The notes: generated by a model not told the origin, from the letters alone. DNA of 64,000 nt from Pseudoalteromonas sp. T1lg75 (GCF_002964705.1 NZ_PQCD01000053.1:313972-377971), one strand, 5' to 3'; positions 46,242 through 55,702 are shown, numbered from the stretch's first letter. Translations and numbers: made by a program.

Positions 46242-46750
46242 TTAAAGAGTTTGCACTCCAGTATGCTCGTGTACCGCAAAACTAGCAATACGCCACTGCG
46301 ATTGCGGTTTATATAAAAAGTAAGTGGCGCCGACCCGGTTATAGATTTCGCCATTGGCGCGATAACGGGTGGCGATATGGTGGCGATGGCAATATTGTTA
46401 TCCAACAGCCTGATATTCAGTTCTTGCCAGTTGACCGAGGTCACTCCCTTGGACTTTAAACCATCGAGAAAGACCACCACCTGTTTACCAAACTCGTCGG
46501 CACTCATGGCCACCGGTGGGTTGGCACTGGACATCAGCATGACCTGGGGCATATATAACTGCTCCACATGTTCCAGCGACTTGCCTTGTATATAGCCATT
46601 GTACTTATTCATGTAGCTGGAGAAGAGGGCTTTAATAGCGGCCTCGTCCTCTGCTTGCTGCGCCGAGCCAGTGGCCAAAGCCTGCGAGCAAAACAGCGGC
46701 GCTAAAAATAGCGTTAAGAGTAGAAACAGTAAGTTAGGTAAACGCATCAT
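46242..46750 (-). pseudogene. secreted NTF2-like protein, broken by an 11-bp tandem duplication
   Basis: ATG 46750, with AAGGGG upstream, starts a signal peptide (MMRLPNLLFLLLTLFLAPLF) and an NTF2/SnoaL-like domain (DEAAIKALFSSYMNKYNGYI, VEQLYMPQVMLMSSANPPVA). After DNNIAIAT the frame changes; the other frame continues the fold with RYRANGEIYNRVGATYFLYK and QWRIASFAVHEHTGVQTL, then stops at 46242. The break coincides with GGTGGCGAT at 46368-46376 and again at 46379-46387, an 11-bp tandem repeat. Removing one unit gives DNNIAIATRYRANG in one frame. The uncorrected frame runs on into lysR and should not be annotated. Function unknown. Confidence 0.8.
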
Positions 46751-47007
46751 GATCCCCTTGGAGTAAAATTGACCGTTTAAGCGTACCAACTTAATGATGC
46801 AAGGGCGTGGATTGTTTTGTCGGTACCCTGGTGCGGATTTGCAACACACGAGCATAACGTCGGAATAAGGCTAAACGGAAGCACAGACAAGGACGTAAGG
46901 TTTTCGCTAAGAAAATGGTTTTGTGGTGTTTAAAAAAGTTTACTTAGGAAATTAAGGGCACGTTAGGTGCGAGAACGAATTAAGATTTGACTGGGGAGAG
47001 AAAAGAA

Positions 47008-47084
47008 TGGTCGGCATAGCAGGATTTGAACCTGCGACCCCTGACACCCCATGACAGTGCGCTACCAAGCTGCGCTATATGCCG
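47008..47084 (-). tRNA. tRNA-Pro(GGG)
   Basis: A 77-nt tRNA with acceptor CGGCATA/TATGCCG, anticodon loop ATGGGGT (anticodon GGG), T arm GCAGG-TTCGAAT-CCTGC and encoded CCA. The anticodon stem CTGTC/GTCAG has a T-T mismatch, also seen in E. coli tRNA-Pro(GGG). Confidence 0.95.
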
Positions 47085-47096
47085 ACTAGGACTGCA

Positions 47097-47124
47097 ATAG
47101 TACGGATAATTTTTTTAATTGCAA
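47097..47124 (-). promoter_or_regulatory. tRNA-Pro promoter
   Basis: On the minus strand TTGCAA is separated by 16 bases from TACTAT, ending 12 bases before the first base of the tRNA. Confidence 0.7.
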
Positions 47125-47185
47125 GTGGGTGTTGAATCGTTTGCCTATAAATTATTCATATCGATGAAGTTTCTTATTTTTTTCT

Positions 47186-47211
47186 AAAAAAGCGCTGCAC
47201 TGACAGCGCCT
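47186..47211 (-). terminator. tesA terminator
   Basis: On the minus strand GCGCTG pairs with CAGCGC around TCAGTG, followed by a T run, about 10 bases after the tesA stop codon. Confidence 0.8.
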
Positions 47212-47219
47212 TTTGCTTC

Positions 47220-47870
47220 TTATTTAGCCGTGTTGGTTGCGCTTAATTGCGGGGCGGCCAACCAGGCCTCGATATGCTCGGCCATAATGTCGCGCAGCAG
47301 CGGCTGGGCCTCGGCATTGGGATGAATATTGTCGTTTTGCATCAAGGAGCTGTCGGTGGCGACCTGCTCGACAAAAAATGGCAGCAGGTGAGCACCGTGT
47401 TGTTCGGCCACTGTGGCGAAGCTGGCCTCAAACATTTGGGTGTAGCGGGGACCATAATTGGGGGGGATGCGAATGGCCATCACCGCCACTTCGGCGCCGG
47501 CCGCCTGGCTTTGTTTAATTAAGGCACTGAGGTTTTGCTGCATCTTGGGAATAGGGAATCCACGCAGGCCATCGTTGCCGCCCAATTCAATCAATACATG
47601 ACTGGGCTGGTGGCTGGCCAAAATGCCTTCCAGGCGTCGCAGTGCGCCACCGGTGGTTTCGCCACTGATACTGGCATTGATTAATTTAATGGGCTTTTTT
47701 TGTTCTTCATACGTATCTTGTAACAATTGCACCCAACCTTGGTGTTGTTTTAGACCGTAGGCAGCGCTTAAGCTGTCTCCTAGGATCAGGATTTGGTTGT
47801 CAGCCCAAGCCATAAATGGTTTAGTGACAACTAATAGGACGAGCAAAATACGTAGGATTAAAGCATTCAT
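47220..47870 (-). CDS. tesA: periplasmic acyl-CoA thioesterase I/lysophospholipase TesA
   Basis: A 216-residue SGNH hydrolase. Signal peptide MNALILRILLVLLVVTKPFMAWA; catalytic Ser33 in block I (ILGDSLSAAYG), the GGND oxyanion motif (ELGGNDGLRG) and the DNIHPN block with Asp/His. It hydrolyses acyl thioesters and lysophospholipids in the periplasm. Its start codon directly abuts that of divergent ybbA with no base between, so its promoter must lie inside ybbA. A terminator follows. Confidence 0.95.
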   Translation of the reverse strand: MNALILRILLVLLVVTKPFMAWADNQILILGDSLSAAYGLKQHQGWVQLLQDTYEEQKKPIKLINASISGETTGGALRRLEGILASHQPSHVLIELGGNDGLRGFPIPKMQQNLSALIKQSQAAGAEVAVMAIRIPPNYGPRYTQMFEASFATVAEQHGAHLLPFFVEQVATDSSLMQNDNIHPNAEAQPLLRDIMAEHIEAWLAAPQLSATNTAK

Positions 47871-48587
47871 ATGTCAGCGTTATCTCAATTAAACATTATT
47901 CAAGTCAAAGAATTAACCAAGTCCGTTAATACGCTTGACGGCGATTTAACGATCCTCAGCGACATCAGCTTTAATGTCAAGCCGGGCGAGTCGGTGGCCA
48001 TAGTGGGCGCGTCCGGCTCGGGCAAATCAACCCTGCTGAGCCTGTTGGCGGGGCTTGATAGAGCCACTTCCGGCAGCATTATCGTTGATGGTGATGCCCT
48101 AGAGAGCCTAGATGAAGAAGGCCGCGCCGCGCTGCGGGCGCAAAAGGTCGGTTTCGTGTTTCAATCTTTTATGCTGGTACAAAGCCTAAGTGCTCTTGAG
48201 AACGTAATGCTGCCGGCGGAGCTGGCCAATCAGCCGGATGCCAAAGAGCAGGCTTTGGCGCTGTTAGAAAAAGTGGGCTTAAGCCATCGTATAGAGCACT
48301 ACCCGTCACAACTGAGCGGTGGTGAGCAGCAAAGGGTGGCCATTGCCCGCGCCTTTGTCGGCACTCCAAAAATCCTGTTTGCCGATGAGCCCTCGGCCAA
48401 TCTCGACAGCAAAAATGGCAAGCTGATTGAAGAGCTCTTATTTGAGCTTAATCAGCAGCAGGGCACCACCTTAGTCTTGGTAACCCACGATGAAGCCCTG
48501 GCGCAGCGCTGTGAACGAATTTTACATATCGAAGGCGGTGAGCTCACCCAGCTACGTGAGCCACAGGAGCGCGCGCATGTGGGCTAA
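47871..48587 (+). CDS. ybbA: ABC transporter ATP-binding protein YbbA
   Basis: A 238-residue LolD-type ATPase with Walker A (GASGSGKST), signature LSGGEQQRVAIARA, Walker B (ILFADEPSANLD) and switch His (LVTHDE). It pairs with the FtsX-like permease YbbP, whose start lies 11 bases inside its end. This MacB-type pair is thought to act on envelope lipids or substrates of the divergent tesA, which is an inference from conserved linkage. Start ATG 47871; no later start keeps the first strand (IIQVKELTKSV). Confidence 0.94.
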   Translation: MSALSQLNIIQVKELTKSVNTLDGDLTILSDISFNVKPGESVAIVGASGSGKSTLLSLLAGLDRATSGSIIVDGDALESLDEEGRAALRAQKVGFVFQSFMLVQSLSALENVMLPAELANQPDAKEQALALLEKVGLSHRIEHYPSQLSGGEQQRVAIARAFVGTPKILFADEPSANLDSKNGKLIEELLFELNQQQGTTLVLVTHDEALAQRCERILHIEGGELTQLREPQERAHVG

Positions 48588-51078
48588 GTTAGCGATACGA
48601 TTATTTTTTAGGGAATTGCGCCGCGGCGAACTGACGGTGATCTGTGCCGCCATTGCCCTGGCGGTGATGACGGTACTTACTCTGTCATCGGTCACTGACC
48701 GCATCGGCCAGGCCATATTACAAAAATCCAACGCCTTTATCGCCGCCGACCGAGCCTTGGCCAGTAATCATGCCTTGCCTGAGAATTATCTAGAGCAGGC
48801 GCAGAGCATGGGCCTGCAAACCGCTCGTTTAACCTTTTTCGATACCATGCTGTTTGCCAATGAGCGCATGCAACTGGCGGCCATCAAGGCGGCATCAAAT
48901 GACTACCCCCTTAAGGGCGAACTGCTGATCAAGCGTGATTTCGATGCCCAGGAGCAGGTGGCCAAAGGCGGTCCAGAGCCAGGCACGGTTTGGCTCAACG
49001 AGTCGGTGATGTATTCCCTGGACTTGGCGGTGGGTGATAGCGTAGAGCTGGGTGCCGCGACCTTTGAGGTCAGTGCCATTCTCAGTGAAGAACCGGATGC
49101 GCCCTTTAATATCTTCTCCGGTAGCCGCCGCGTGCTGCTCAATGAAGCGGATATAGAAAAAACCAAGGTTATTCAGCCGGGCAGCCGGGTGTTTTATCGC
49201 CAGCTATACGCCGGGGAGGGCGACAAGGTCGAGGCCTTTTATCAGTGGTTAAAGCCGCAGTTGGCCGAGAACCAACGCTGGTATGGGGTTAAAGACAGAC
49301 AGTCGCCCATTTCCAATTCATTGGAGCGCTCGGAGCGCTTTTTACTGCTGGCGGGCCTGCTGGGCATTATCCTCGCGGCGGTGGCTATCGCGGTTTCGGC
49401 GAAGCGTTATTGTGAGCGCCAGTACGACCCAGTGGCTATGATGAAAACCTTGGGGGGAGCGCGCTCGCAAATCCGTAATATCTATCTGCTGCATCTGGCA
49501 TTGGTGTGTGGCTTCTCCCTGGCGCTTGGTTTGGCGGTAGGTTATGGGCTGCAGTATGCGGCAGGCAATTACATGGCCGCCAACATGGATGTACAATTGC
49601 CGCCGGCATCGTTGCGCCCCTGGTTGAGTGCGGTGTTTATCGGCGTGGTGTGTGCGGTGATGTTCTCCATTAAACCGCTGCTTGATCTTTTCGATATTCC
49701 ACCGCTGCGGGTCTTGCGCCGTAACCTGGGTGACCGTTTATTGGTGAGCAAGATTCACCTAGCGCTTTCAGCATTCACCGTCTTTGCCTTGATGTGGCTG
49801 TTCAGCGGTAAGATTATGATCACCCTTATCTTGTTCTTATCCTCGGCGGCCGTAGTCCTGGTGCTCTTTATCCTTTCTAAATTGATCTTTGGCGGGGGTC
49901 GTAAGCTAGGTTTAAGCCCTGGAAATAGCTGGTCTTTGGCCATTGCTTCCATCCAAAAGCGGGCCAATGCCAATGCGGTGCAACTGATCAGTTTTGCGCT
50001 GGCCATCAAGCTGCTGCTGTTTCTAATCGTGCTTAAAAACGACATGATCAATGACTGGCAATCTCAGCTGCCGGCGGATGCGCCCAACGCATTTTTGGTA
50101 AACATCACCGAGGAAGAGAAACAGCCGGTCAGTGACTATTTGGCGGCTAAAGACATTGAGGTGTCGCGTTTTTATCCCACCATTCGCGGTCGTGTTAATG
50201 CCATTAATGGCGAGCTGGTGGCCCGTGAGGTGTCGTTAGAGGACAATGAGAAAAAAGACGAGGAAGCGCGCTCCGGCGTGGGCCGCGAGCTCAATCTGAC
50301 CTGGGTCAGTGAGATGCCGAGCCATAATACCTTGAGTGGTGGGCAATGGTTTAGCGACGAAAGCCGGGGCGAGGTGTCGGTGGAGCAGTCCATGGCCGAA
50401 CGTTTGGATATAAAACTTGGCGATACCCTGAGCTTCTTAATTGGCGCGCAAAGCTTTGAGGCCAAGGTCACCAGCTTCCGAGAGGTAAACTGGTCTACCT
50501 TAAAGCCGAATTTCTTTATGATTTTAAGCCCGGATGTGCTGGCGGATTTCCCCGCAACCTATATTGCTGCGGCGCGCATCGACGAGGGGGAGAGCAAGGC
50601 TTTTACCCAGTTGCTGCGCCAGTATCCGACCATCACCGCCATTGATGTCGATAACTTTGTTGACCAAATTCGCTCGACCATAGAGCAGGTCTCCTTGGCC
50701 ATCGGCTTTGTGCTTGCCATTGTTGTGGTCTGTGGCGCCCTGGTGCTTATCTCCCAGGTGCAGGCGAGCTTGGGCGAACGCATGCAAGAGGTGGTGATAT
50801 TGCGCACCCTGGGCGCGCGTGGACAACTTATTCGCCATGCAACCCTGTATGAGTTCTTATTGCTCGGCTTGGTGGCCGGTGTGGTGGCGGCGCTCTCCAG
50901 CGATCTAGCCTTGTTTGTAGTGCAGCGCACCCTGTTTGAACTGCCGGGCAAGTTGCACCCGGATATCTGGCTCATAGGGCCCGTATCCGGTGCCTTGTTT
51001 GTGGCCGTACTGGGTTACACCATGATTGCACGCACACTGAACAAAAACACCAGTGGCCTGCTGCGTAAGATAATCTAG
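48577..51078 (+). CDS. ybbP: FtsX-like ABC permease YbbP
   Basis: An 833-residue inner-membrane protein with about ten helices arranged as two FtsX/MacB-type units separated by a large periplasmic region. The N-terminus RLFFRELRRGELTVICAAIALAV and the repeated QVQASLGERMQEVVILRTLGARGQLI cytoplasmic loop are typical. AGGAG precedes ATG 48577, which overlaps ybbA by 11 bases, showing translational coupling. The longer frame from 48490 is not used. E. coli YbbP is 804 residues. Confidence 0.93.
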   Translation: MWAKLAIRLFFRELRRGELTVICAAIALAVMTVLTLSSVTDRIGQAILQKSNAFIAADRALASNHALPENYLEQAQSMGLQTARLTFFDTMLFANERMQLAAIKAASNDYPLKGELLIKRDFDAQEQVAKGGPEPGTVWLNESVMYSLDLAVGDSVELGAATFEVSAILSEEPDAPFNIFSGSRRVLLNEADIEKTKVIQPGSRVFYRQLYAGEGDKVEAFYQWLKPQLAENQRWYGVKDRQSPISNSLERSERFLLLAGLLGIILAAVAIAVSAKRYCERQYDPVAMMKTLGGARSQIRNIYLLHLALVCGFSLALGLAVGYGLQYAAGNYMAANMDVQLPPASLRPWLSAVFIGVVCAVMFSIKPLLDLFDIPPLRVLRRNLGDRLLVSKIHLALSAFTVFALMWLFSGKIMITLILFLSSAAVVLVLFILSKLIFGGGRKLGLSPGNSWSLAIASIQKRANANAVQLISFALAIKLLLFLIVLKNDMINDWQSQLPADAPNAFLVNITEEEKQPVSDYLAAKDIEVSRFYPTIRGRVNAINGELVAREVSLEDNEKKDEEARSGVGRELNLTWVSEMPSHNTLSGGQWFSDESRGEVSVEQSMAERLDIKLGDTLSFLIGAQSFEAKVTSFREVNWSTLKPNFFMILSPDVLADFPATYIAAARIDEGESKAFTQLLRQYPTITAIDVDNFVDQIRSTIEQVSLAIGFVLAIVVVCGALVLISQVQASLGERMQEVVILRTLGARGQLIRHATLYEFLLLGLVAGVVAALSSDLALFVVQRTLFELPGKLHPDIWLIGPVSGALFVAVLGYTMIARTLNKNTSGLLRKII

Positions 51079-51101
51079 TGGGTTTGTTTTTGCCTAGGCC
51101 G

Positions 51102-51992
51102 CTAAGGGCGGCTTAGGATTTGCGACAGTGCCGGTTTCAGCTCGGGATGACGAAAACGAAAGCCTTCTTTGAGCATGCGTTTGGGCTGCACATTTTGCCC
51201 ATACAACATGAGATCGGCCATTTCTCCCATCAACAGCCTGAGCACGGCTTTAGGCATGCGCATAAACGCCGGACGGCGCAGTATTTCCGCGAGGGTTTTG
51301 CTGAATTCTTCATTGCTGACCGGGTGCGGGGCAGTGGCATTAATGGGGCCGCTGATATGGTCGTATTTGATTAGATACATGATCACCTGCACCATGTCAT
51401 CAAGGTGGATCCAGGACATATATTGGCGTCCATCACCCAAGGGGCCGCCAAAACCAAAGCGAAAGGCCGGCAGCATTTTCGATAAGGCGCCGCCACGTGC
51501 CGAGAGCACTATGCCGGTACGCAGCAGACACACTCGGGTTTGCGCTTTTTGCGCCGCTTGCTCCCAGTCTTTACACAAACGGTGGCTAAATTCGTCGTAA
51601 CAGTGTTCATAGTCTTCGCCTATCACCTGCTCACCTTGGCGGCCGTAATAGCCGATGGCGCTGCCGGAGATCAGGGTTTTTGGTTTTTTTTCTGCCTGGT
51701 TTATGCGCTCGGCAATCTCTTCGGTGAGGGCGATACGGGAGTCATAGACCCGCTGTTTTTGTTCGGGGGACCAACGTTTATTGACTATGGGCTCACCGGC
51801 GAGGTTAATCACCACGTCGGTATCGTTGAAGTTAACCTTGTCTAGACTGCGCACCGCCTCGATGCGATGACCGAGTTTAAGGTAAGCCTTTGCAGGCGTG
51901 CGCGTGAGTACCGTCACGCTGTGATGGTTTAACAGGTGTTTATAAAGTTCGGAGCCAATCAAGCCGGTGGCCCCGGTAATAAGAATGTTCAT
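51102..51992 (-). CDS. TIGR01777-family SDR epimerase (YfcH-like)
   Basis: A 296-residue atypical short-chain dehydrogenase. The NAD(P) motif MNILITGATGLIGSELYKHL is at the very start, with VVINLAGEPIVNKRWS, SGSAIGYYGRQGE (Ser/Tyr-x-x-x-Lys variant), MSWIHLDDMV and a C-terminal DUF1731 segment (LYGQNVQPKRMLKEGFRFRHPEL). ATG 51992 gives the dinucleotide motif at its normal place. The substrate is unknown; plant homologues take part in division-site placement. Tail to tail with ybbP, 23 bases apart, with an imperfect hairpin between. Confidence 0.9.
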   Translation of the reverse strand: MNILITGATGLIGSELYKHLLNHHSVTVLTRTPAKAYLKLGHRIEAVRSLDKVNFNDTDVVINLAGEPIVNKRWSPEQKQRVYDSRIALTEEIAERINQAEKKPKTLISGSAIGYYGRQGEQVIGEDYEHCYDEFSHRLCKDWEQAAQKAQTRVCLLRTGIVLSARGGALSKMLPAFRFGFGGPLGDGRQYMSWIHLDDMVQVIMYLIKYDHISGPINATAPHPVSNEEFSKTLAEILRRPAFMRMPKAVLRLLMGEMADLMLYGQNVQPKRMLKEGFRFRHPELKPALSQILSRP

Positions 51993-52224
51993 GTCGCTAT
52001 AACGCCAAGCCGCTCTATACAAGTGTAGGACATTTCCAGCACAGTGCCGATTACGTCTGTTTTTTGTCCCATATCAAGAGTTTATTTTCATCATTAAGTC
52101 GCCTAAACTAGGCGTTAATTAGAAAAATAAGCATACGGGCCGAGTTTGCGTTGCGATCAGCTTTGTTTCGATTTAGCCCTAAAATACCGCAAATTAACCC
52201 CAGAAAAATAAAAAGGAATGAAGT

Positions 52225-53265
52225 GTGCCTAGCTTTATTGGAGCAAGTAAAAGTTTAATGGTGTTGGCGTCCCTGGTCATCGTCTTGGCCGGAATAAAAA
52301 TAGCCAGCCCCTTGGTGGTGCCGTTTATTCTCTCTGTGTTTATCGCGGTGATCTGCAGTCCTTTGATTAATGCCCTGGGGCGCTATCGCATTCCCAAGGG
52401 ATTGGCCATTATCCTTGTGATCATGTTGGTTTTTGGCTTGATTTTAAGCCTGGCCGGACTGGTCGGGCAGTCGGTCAATGATTTCTCCGCGCAACTGCCT
52501 CAATATAAAGAGCAGCTTAAAAACGAATTTGAATGGCTGGTCAATACCCTGGCGCAATACAATATCTTTCTTGATAAGGCGCAAATAATGGCCATGTTTG
52601 ACCCGGCCAAGATGATAGATGTGGCCACCAATATGCTTACCGGTTTCGGTGGGGTAATGGCCAACCTGTTTTTAATCATAGTCACCGTGGTGTTTATGCT
52701 GTTCGAGGGACCAAGCATAGGTAATAAAATTCACCTGGCGATGGACGACCCGGACATGAAAATGGCGCAAATCGACCGTTTTCTTGCCTCCATTAATTCC
52801 TATTTGGCCATTAAAACCCTGGTAAGTCTCGCCACCGGTGTTTTGGTTACCTTGATGTTATGGCTGCTGGATATCGATTACTTCCTGCTCTGGGGTGTAG
52901 TCGCCTTTATGCTTAACTATATTCCCAACATTGGCTCCATTATTGCCGCCGTTCCCGCGGTGTTGTTGGCCTTGATCACTCAAAGCCCGGTCACCGCGGC
53001 GCTCGTTGGCGGCGGCTATATGCTGATCAACATGGTAATGGGCAATATGATTGAGCCCCGCTTTATGGGCCGAGGCTTGGGCTTGTCGGCATTGGTGGTG
53101 TTTTTATCGTTAATTTTCTGGGGCTGGCTGCTTGGCAGCGTGGGCATGTTGTTATCTGTGCCGCTGACCATGGTGGTTAAAATAGCGCTGGAAGAGAGTG
53201 AGGAAGGGCGCTGGATCGCCACCTTACTAGGTAGCGATGCCGAAAGTATTAATAAGCCCAGCTAA
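52225..53265 (+). CDS. AI-2E family transporter (PerM/TqsA-like)
   Basis: A 346-residue membrane protein with about eight helices. The opening two-helix unit (VLASLVIVLAGIKIASPLVVPFILSVFIAVICSPLI) and the C-terminal NYIPNIGSIIAAVPAVLLALI and MIEPRFMGRGLGLSALVVFLSLIFWGWLLG are family signatures. Members include autoinducer-2 exporters and Na+/H+ antiporters, so the substrate is open. Start GTG 52225 with AAGGA upstream. Convergent with the LprI-like gene, only 10 bases apart. Confidence 0.92.
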   Translation: MPSFIGASKSLMVLASLVIVLAGIKIASPLVVPFILSVFIAVICSPLINALGRYRIPKGLAIILVIMLVFGLILSLAGLVGQSVNDFSAQLPQYKEQLKNEFEWLVNTLAQYNIFLDKAQIMAMFDPAKMIDVATNMLTGFGGVMANLFLIIVTVVFMLFEGPSIGNKIHLAMDDPDMKMAQIDRFLASINSYLAIKTLVSLATGVLVTLMLWLLDIDYFLLWGVVAFMLNYIPNIGSIIAAVPAVLLALITQSPVTAALVGGGYMLINMVMGNMIEPRFMGRGLGLSALVVFLSLIFWGWLLGSVGMLLSVPLTMVVKIALEESEEGRWIATLLGSDAESINKPS

Positions 53266-53275
53266 AAGCTGAGCC

Positions 53276-53695
53276 TTATTCCAGCGCCTGTTTATGGCTG
53301 GCAGTGCGCTGAGCAAACATATGTAGCTTACATTGCTTGTAGACGCCGGCGGCCTTTTGGCTGTCCGGCAACAGACGAACATAACGCCAGCGGCAATTGT
53401 CTTCCAGGTAGGTCTCAAAGCTTTGCTCGGCGCGTAAAAAGATATCCAGGGCCTGAGTCAGGCCAGAGTGTTTTGCTTCCGTTTCCAGCTGCAAGCGGCG
53501 CTTATTAGCCCAGGACTGTAATTGACGCTCGGCGCCTTTGAGGGCCGAGTCCAAACATTGCAGGTAATCTCGGTGTGCCTCAGGCGTTGTCCCGGTAAGC
53601 TCACAGGCGCTCTCTTGCGCTTGAGCCGCATGGGTTACGAAGGCGCTGCCAAGCAGCGCTATGGCGACAAAGCGCTTTTTATATGTTGTTATCAC
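53276..53695 (-). CDS. secreted LprI-like/DUF1311 protein
   Basis: A 139-residue protein with a signal peptide (MITTYKKRFVAIALLGSAFV, cleavage after AQA). The mature part is helical with paired Cys (ESACELTG, YLQCLDSAL, DNCRWRY, YKQCKLHM), resembling DUF1311/LprI-type lysozyme-inhibitor domains. GTG 53695 lies just after the kinase stop; a TTG at 53719 would overlap the kinase. It is the last gene of the PepSY-PhoP-PhoQ operon, so it may be an envelope-stress output. The family call is moderate. Confidence 0.65.
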   Translation of the reverse strand: MITTYKKRFVAIALLGSAFVTHAAQAQESACELTGTTPEAHRDYLQCLDSALKGAERQLQSWANKRRLQLETEAKHSGLTQALDIFLRAEQSFETYLEDNCRWRYVRLLPDSQKAAGVYKQCKLHMFAQRTASHKQALE

Positions 53696-53696
53696 G

Positions 53697-55034
53697 CTAA
53701 GTGGTTTCCTGATAATCAAATTCTAGCTCGAATAGGGCGCCGCCCAGGGGGCTGTCGCCTATGGTCAAGTGGCCATGGTAACCTTTTACCAAATCGGCAA
53801 CAATGGCCATACCCACACCGTGGCCGCTTTCATAGCTGTCCAGGCGGGTACCGCGTTGTAATAGCAATTCCCGTTTATGCTCGGGCACGCCTGGGCCGTC
53901 GTCTTCAATAATTAAACGCAGGCGTTTTTTCATCTGCACTACCTTGAGACTCACCTTCGACTCGCAGGCCTTACAGGCGTTATCCACCAGGTTACCAAGT
54001 AATTCCATTAAATCGGTTTTATCGCCGAGGAAAAAGTGCTTGTCGTTCACCTCGACGTTAAATTGGATATTTTTATCGCGGTACACCTTACTCATGGCAT
54101 TAAAGATGGAGTCGGCCACGGGTTTGATCAGGGTTTGCTTTTTCCAGGTATCGGAGGCGCCGGTGGCGGCCCGTTTCAATTGGTGCTCGATCATCACATT
54201 GATGCGGTCGAGTTGCTCCTGGGCATCACTATCTTGTGCGAGCGGGCTCGACTTTAACACCGCCAGCGGGGTTTTCAGGGCATGGGCGAGGTCACTTAAT
54301 GAGGCGCGATAGCGTTCTTTTTGGCGCTGCTGCGATTCCAATAGCAGATTCAAATCCGCCTTAATGGTTTGTAGCTCCACCGGGTAATGGCCCTTAATAC
54401 TCATGCTGTCGCCGCTTTCGATAGCCTTAATTTCCTTATCGAGACGATGCAGGGGCCGAGAACTCCAAATAAAGCCGATAATCATCAAGACGGTGATCAC
54501 TACACCCATGATCAGCATCCAGTTGATGGAGGTTTCCTTAAAGCCCTCCATCAGGCGCAAAATGCCCTCATTGCTTTTCACCAGGATAAAGCGTGCTTCT
54601 ATGTCTTGATCCAGGTTACCGAGAATACCGGTCAGCGAGAGCTGCCAATATTTCTTACCCTTATGGGTGACCATGCGAAAGTCTGACTTACCGGTTTCGG
54701 CGATAAAAAGGTCGGGTTTAAAGTCGATATTCAGTGCCGACTCGCTTTGCCATAACTGCTGATCGCCGTTATAGATCATTGCATAAGTGTCAGAGGTGAC
54801 GCGGTTGAGCTCAGGGGCCAGGATGCTGCGCGGCATTTCTACGCCTTGCTCCGAATATTCGACTTCGGAAATCAGTGAGTAGAGGTGCGCTTCAAGGGTT
54901 TTTTCGGTGGCCTCAATTAAGGAGGCACGATAGGCATTGCCGATGGAAACGAAGAGCGTTGGCATGGCCACGATCAACAAAAAGACAAGGATAAATCCTT
55001 GTCTTATTTTCAGTGAAACCTGATTTCCTACCAC
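53697..55034 (-). CDS. phoQ: PhoQ-type sensor histidine kinase
   Basis: A 445-residue membrane kinase with two helices (about 12-32 and 171-191) around a 140-residue periplasmic sensor domain, a HAMP segment, an H-box with His251 (LSDLAHALKTPLAVL, the PhoQ form) and a HATPase domain (LGNLVDNACKACES, EDDGPGVP, GHGVGMAIV). The acidic Mg2+-binding patch of E. coli PhoQ is not obvious in the sensor domain, so the ligand may differ. It overlaps phoP by 7 bases. Confidence 0.85.
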   Translation of the reverse strand: MVGNQVSLKIRQGFILVFLLIVAMPTLFVSIGNAYRASLIEATEKTLEAHLYSLISEVEYSEQGVEMPRSILAPELNRVTSDTYAMIYNGDQQLWQSESALNIDFKPDLFIAETGKSDFRMVTHKGKKYWQLSLTGILGNLDQDIEARFILVKSNEGILRLMEGFKETSINWMLIMGVVITVLMIIGFIWSSRPLHRLDKEIKAIESGDSMSIKGHYPVELQTIKADLNLLLESQQRQKERYRASLSDLAHALKTPLAVLKSSPLAQDSDAQEQLDRINVMIEHQLKRAATGASDTWKKQTLIKPVADSIFNAMSKVYRDKNIQFNVEVNDKHFFLGDKTDLMELLGNLVDNACKACESKVSLKVVQMKKRLRLIIEDDGPGVPEHKRELLLQRGTRLDSYESGHGVGMAIVADLVKGYHGHLTIGDSPLGGALFELEFDYQETT

Positions 55035-55702
55035 TGCGAACGCAACCTGTATCCTCGACCACGCAGGGTCTCAACAGGGTTTAGCGTGCCATCGGGGTCA
55101 AGCTTTTTCCGTAATCGTAGGACGAAGACCTCGATGACGTTGGAGTCTAGGTCAAAGTCCTGGTCATAAATATGCTCGGTCAATTCCGATTTTGAGATCA
55201 CCTTTTGCGGGTTAACCATCAGGTATTCCAGTACCTTGTATTCGTAAGCGGTTAGGTTCAGCTCGCGATCTTCAACCCATACTTGCTGAGAGCGAGTATG
55301 AATACGGATTGGACCGTTTTTAATTTCTGGGTTGGCCTGACCGGCGCTGCGACGAATAAGGGCGTTACAACGTGCGATCAGCTCTTCCACGTGGAAAGGC
55401 TTGGTCAGGTAATCGTCGGCACCGGCATCCAGGCCTTCTACCTTGTCCTGCCAGCGGTCGCGAGCGGTCAAAATAAGAATAGGAATATCAACGCCGTTTT
55501 TACGGGCTTGCTTAATGACCTCAATACCGTCAATTTTTGGTAAGCCTAAGTCTACCACCGCCATGTCCAGCGGGTATTCGCAAATGTGGAACAAACCGGC
55601 TTCGCCGTCGTTACATAGGTCCACGCTATAACGCTCTTTTTCCAGAGCGCTACGTAAGTTATCTGCTAAATGCAAATCGTCTTCGATGACTAAAATACGC
55701 AT
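55028..55702 (-). CDS. phoP: PhoP-type OmpR-family response regulator
   Basis: A 224-residue two-domain regulator: receiver with D51 (VVDLGLP), acidic pair IEDD and LTKPF Lys; then an OmpR winged helix (ELNLTAYEYKVLEYLM, NVIEVFVLRLRKKL, VETLRGRGYRL). The wording is PhoP-like rather than QseB-like. Its ATG overlaps the stop codon of the PepSY gene (TAATG), and the kinase gene overlaps its end. Confidence 0.9.
   Translation of the reverse strand: MRILVIEDDLHLADNLRSALEKERYSVDLCNDGEAGLFHICEYPLDMAVVDLGLPKIDGIEVIKQARKNGVDIPILILTARDRWQDKVEGLDAGADDYLTKPFHVEELIARCNALIRRSAGQANPEIKNGPIRIHTRSQQVWVEDRELNLTAYEYKVLEYLMVNPQKVISKSELTEHIYDQDFDLDSNVIEVFVLRLRKKLDPDGTLNPVETLRGRGYRLRSQW

Noticed and set aside
46010..46855. 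A 281-residue open frame spanning the NTF2-like gene and the start of lysR
   Set aside because: Its last hundred residues are the wrong frame of the NTF2-like gene and an antiphase reading of lysR. The natural gene stops at 46242 in the other frame.
51093..51117. Terminator between ybbP and the yfcH-like gene
   Set aside because: The stem has a mismatch and no T tract on either strand, and it runs into the yfcH-like 3' end; not listed as a feature.
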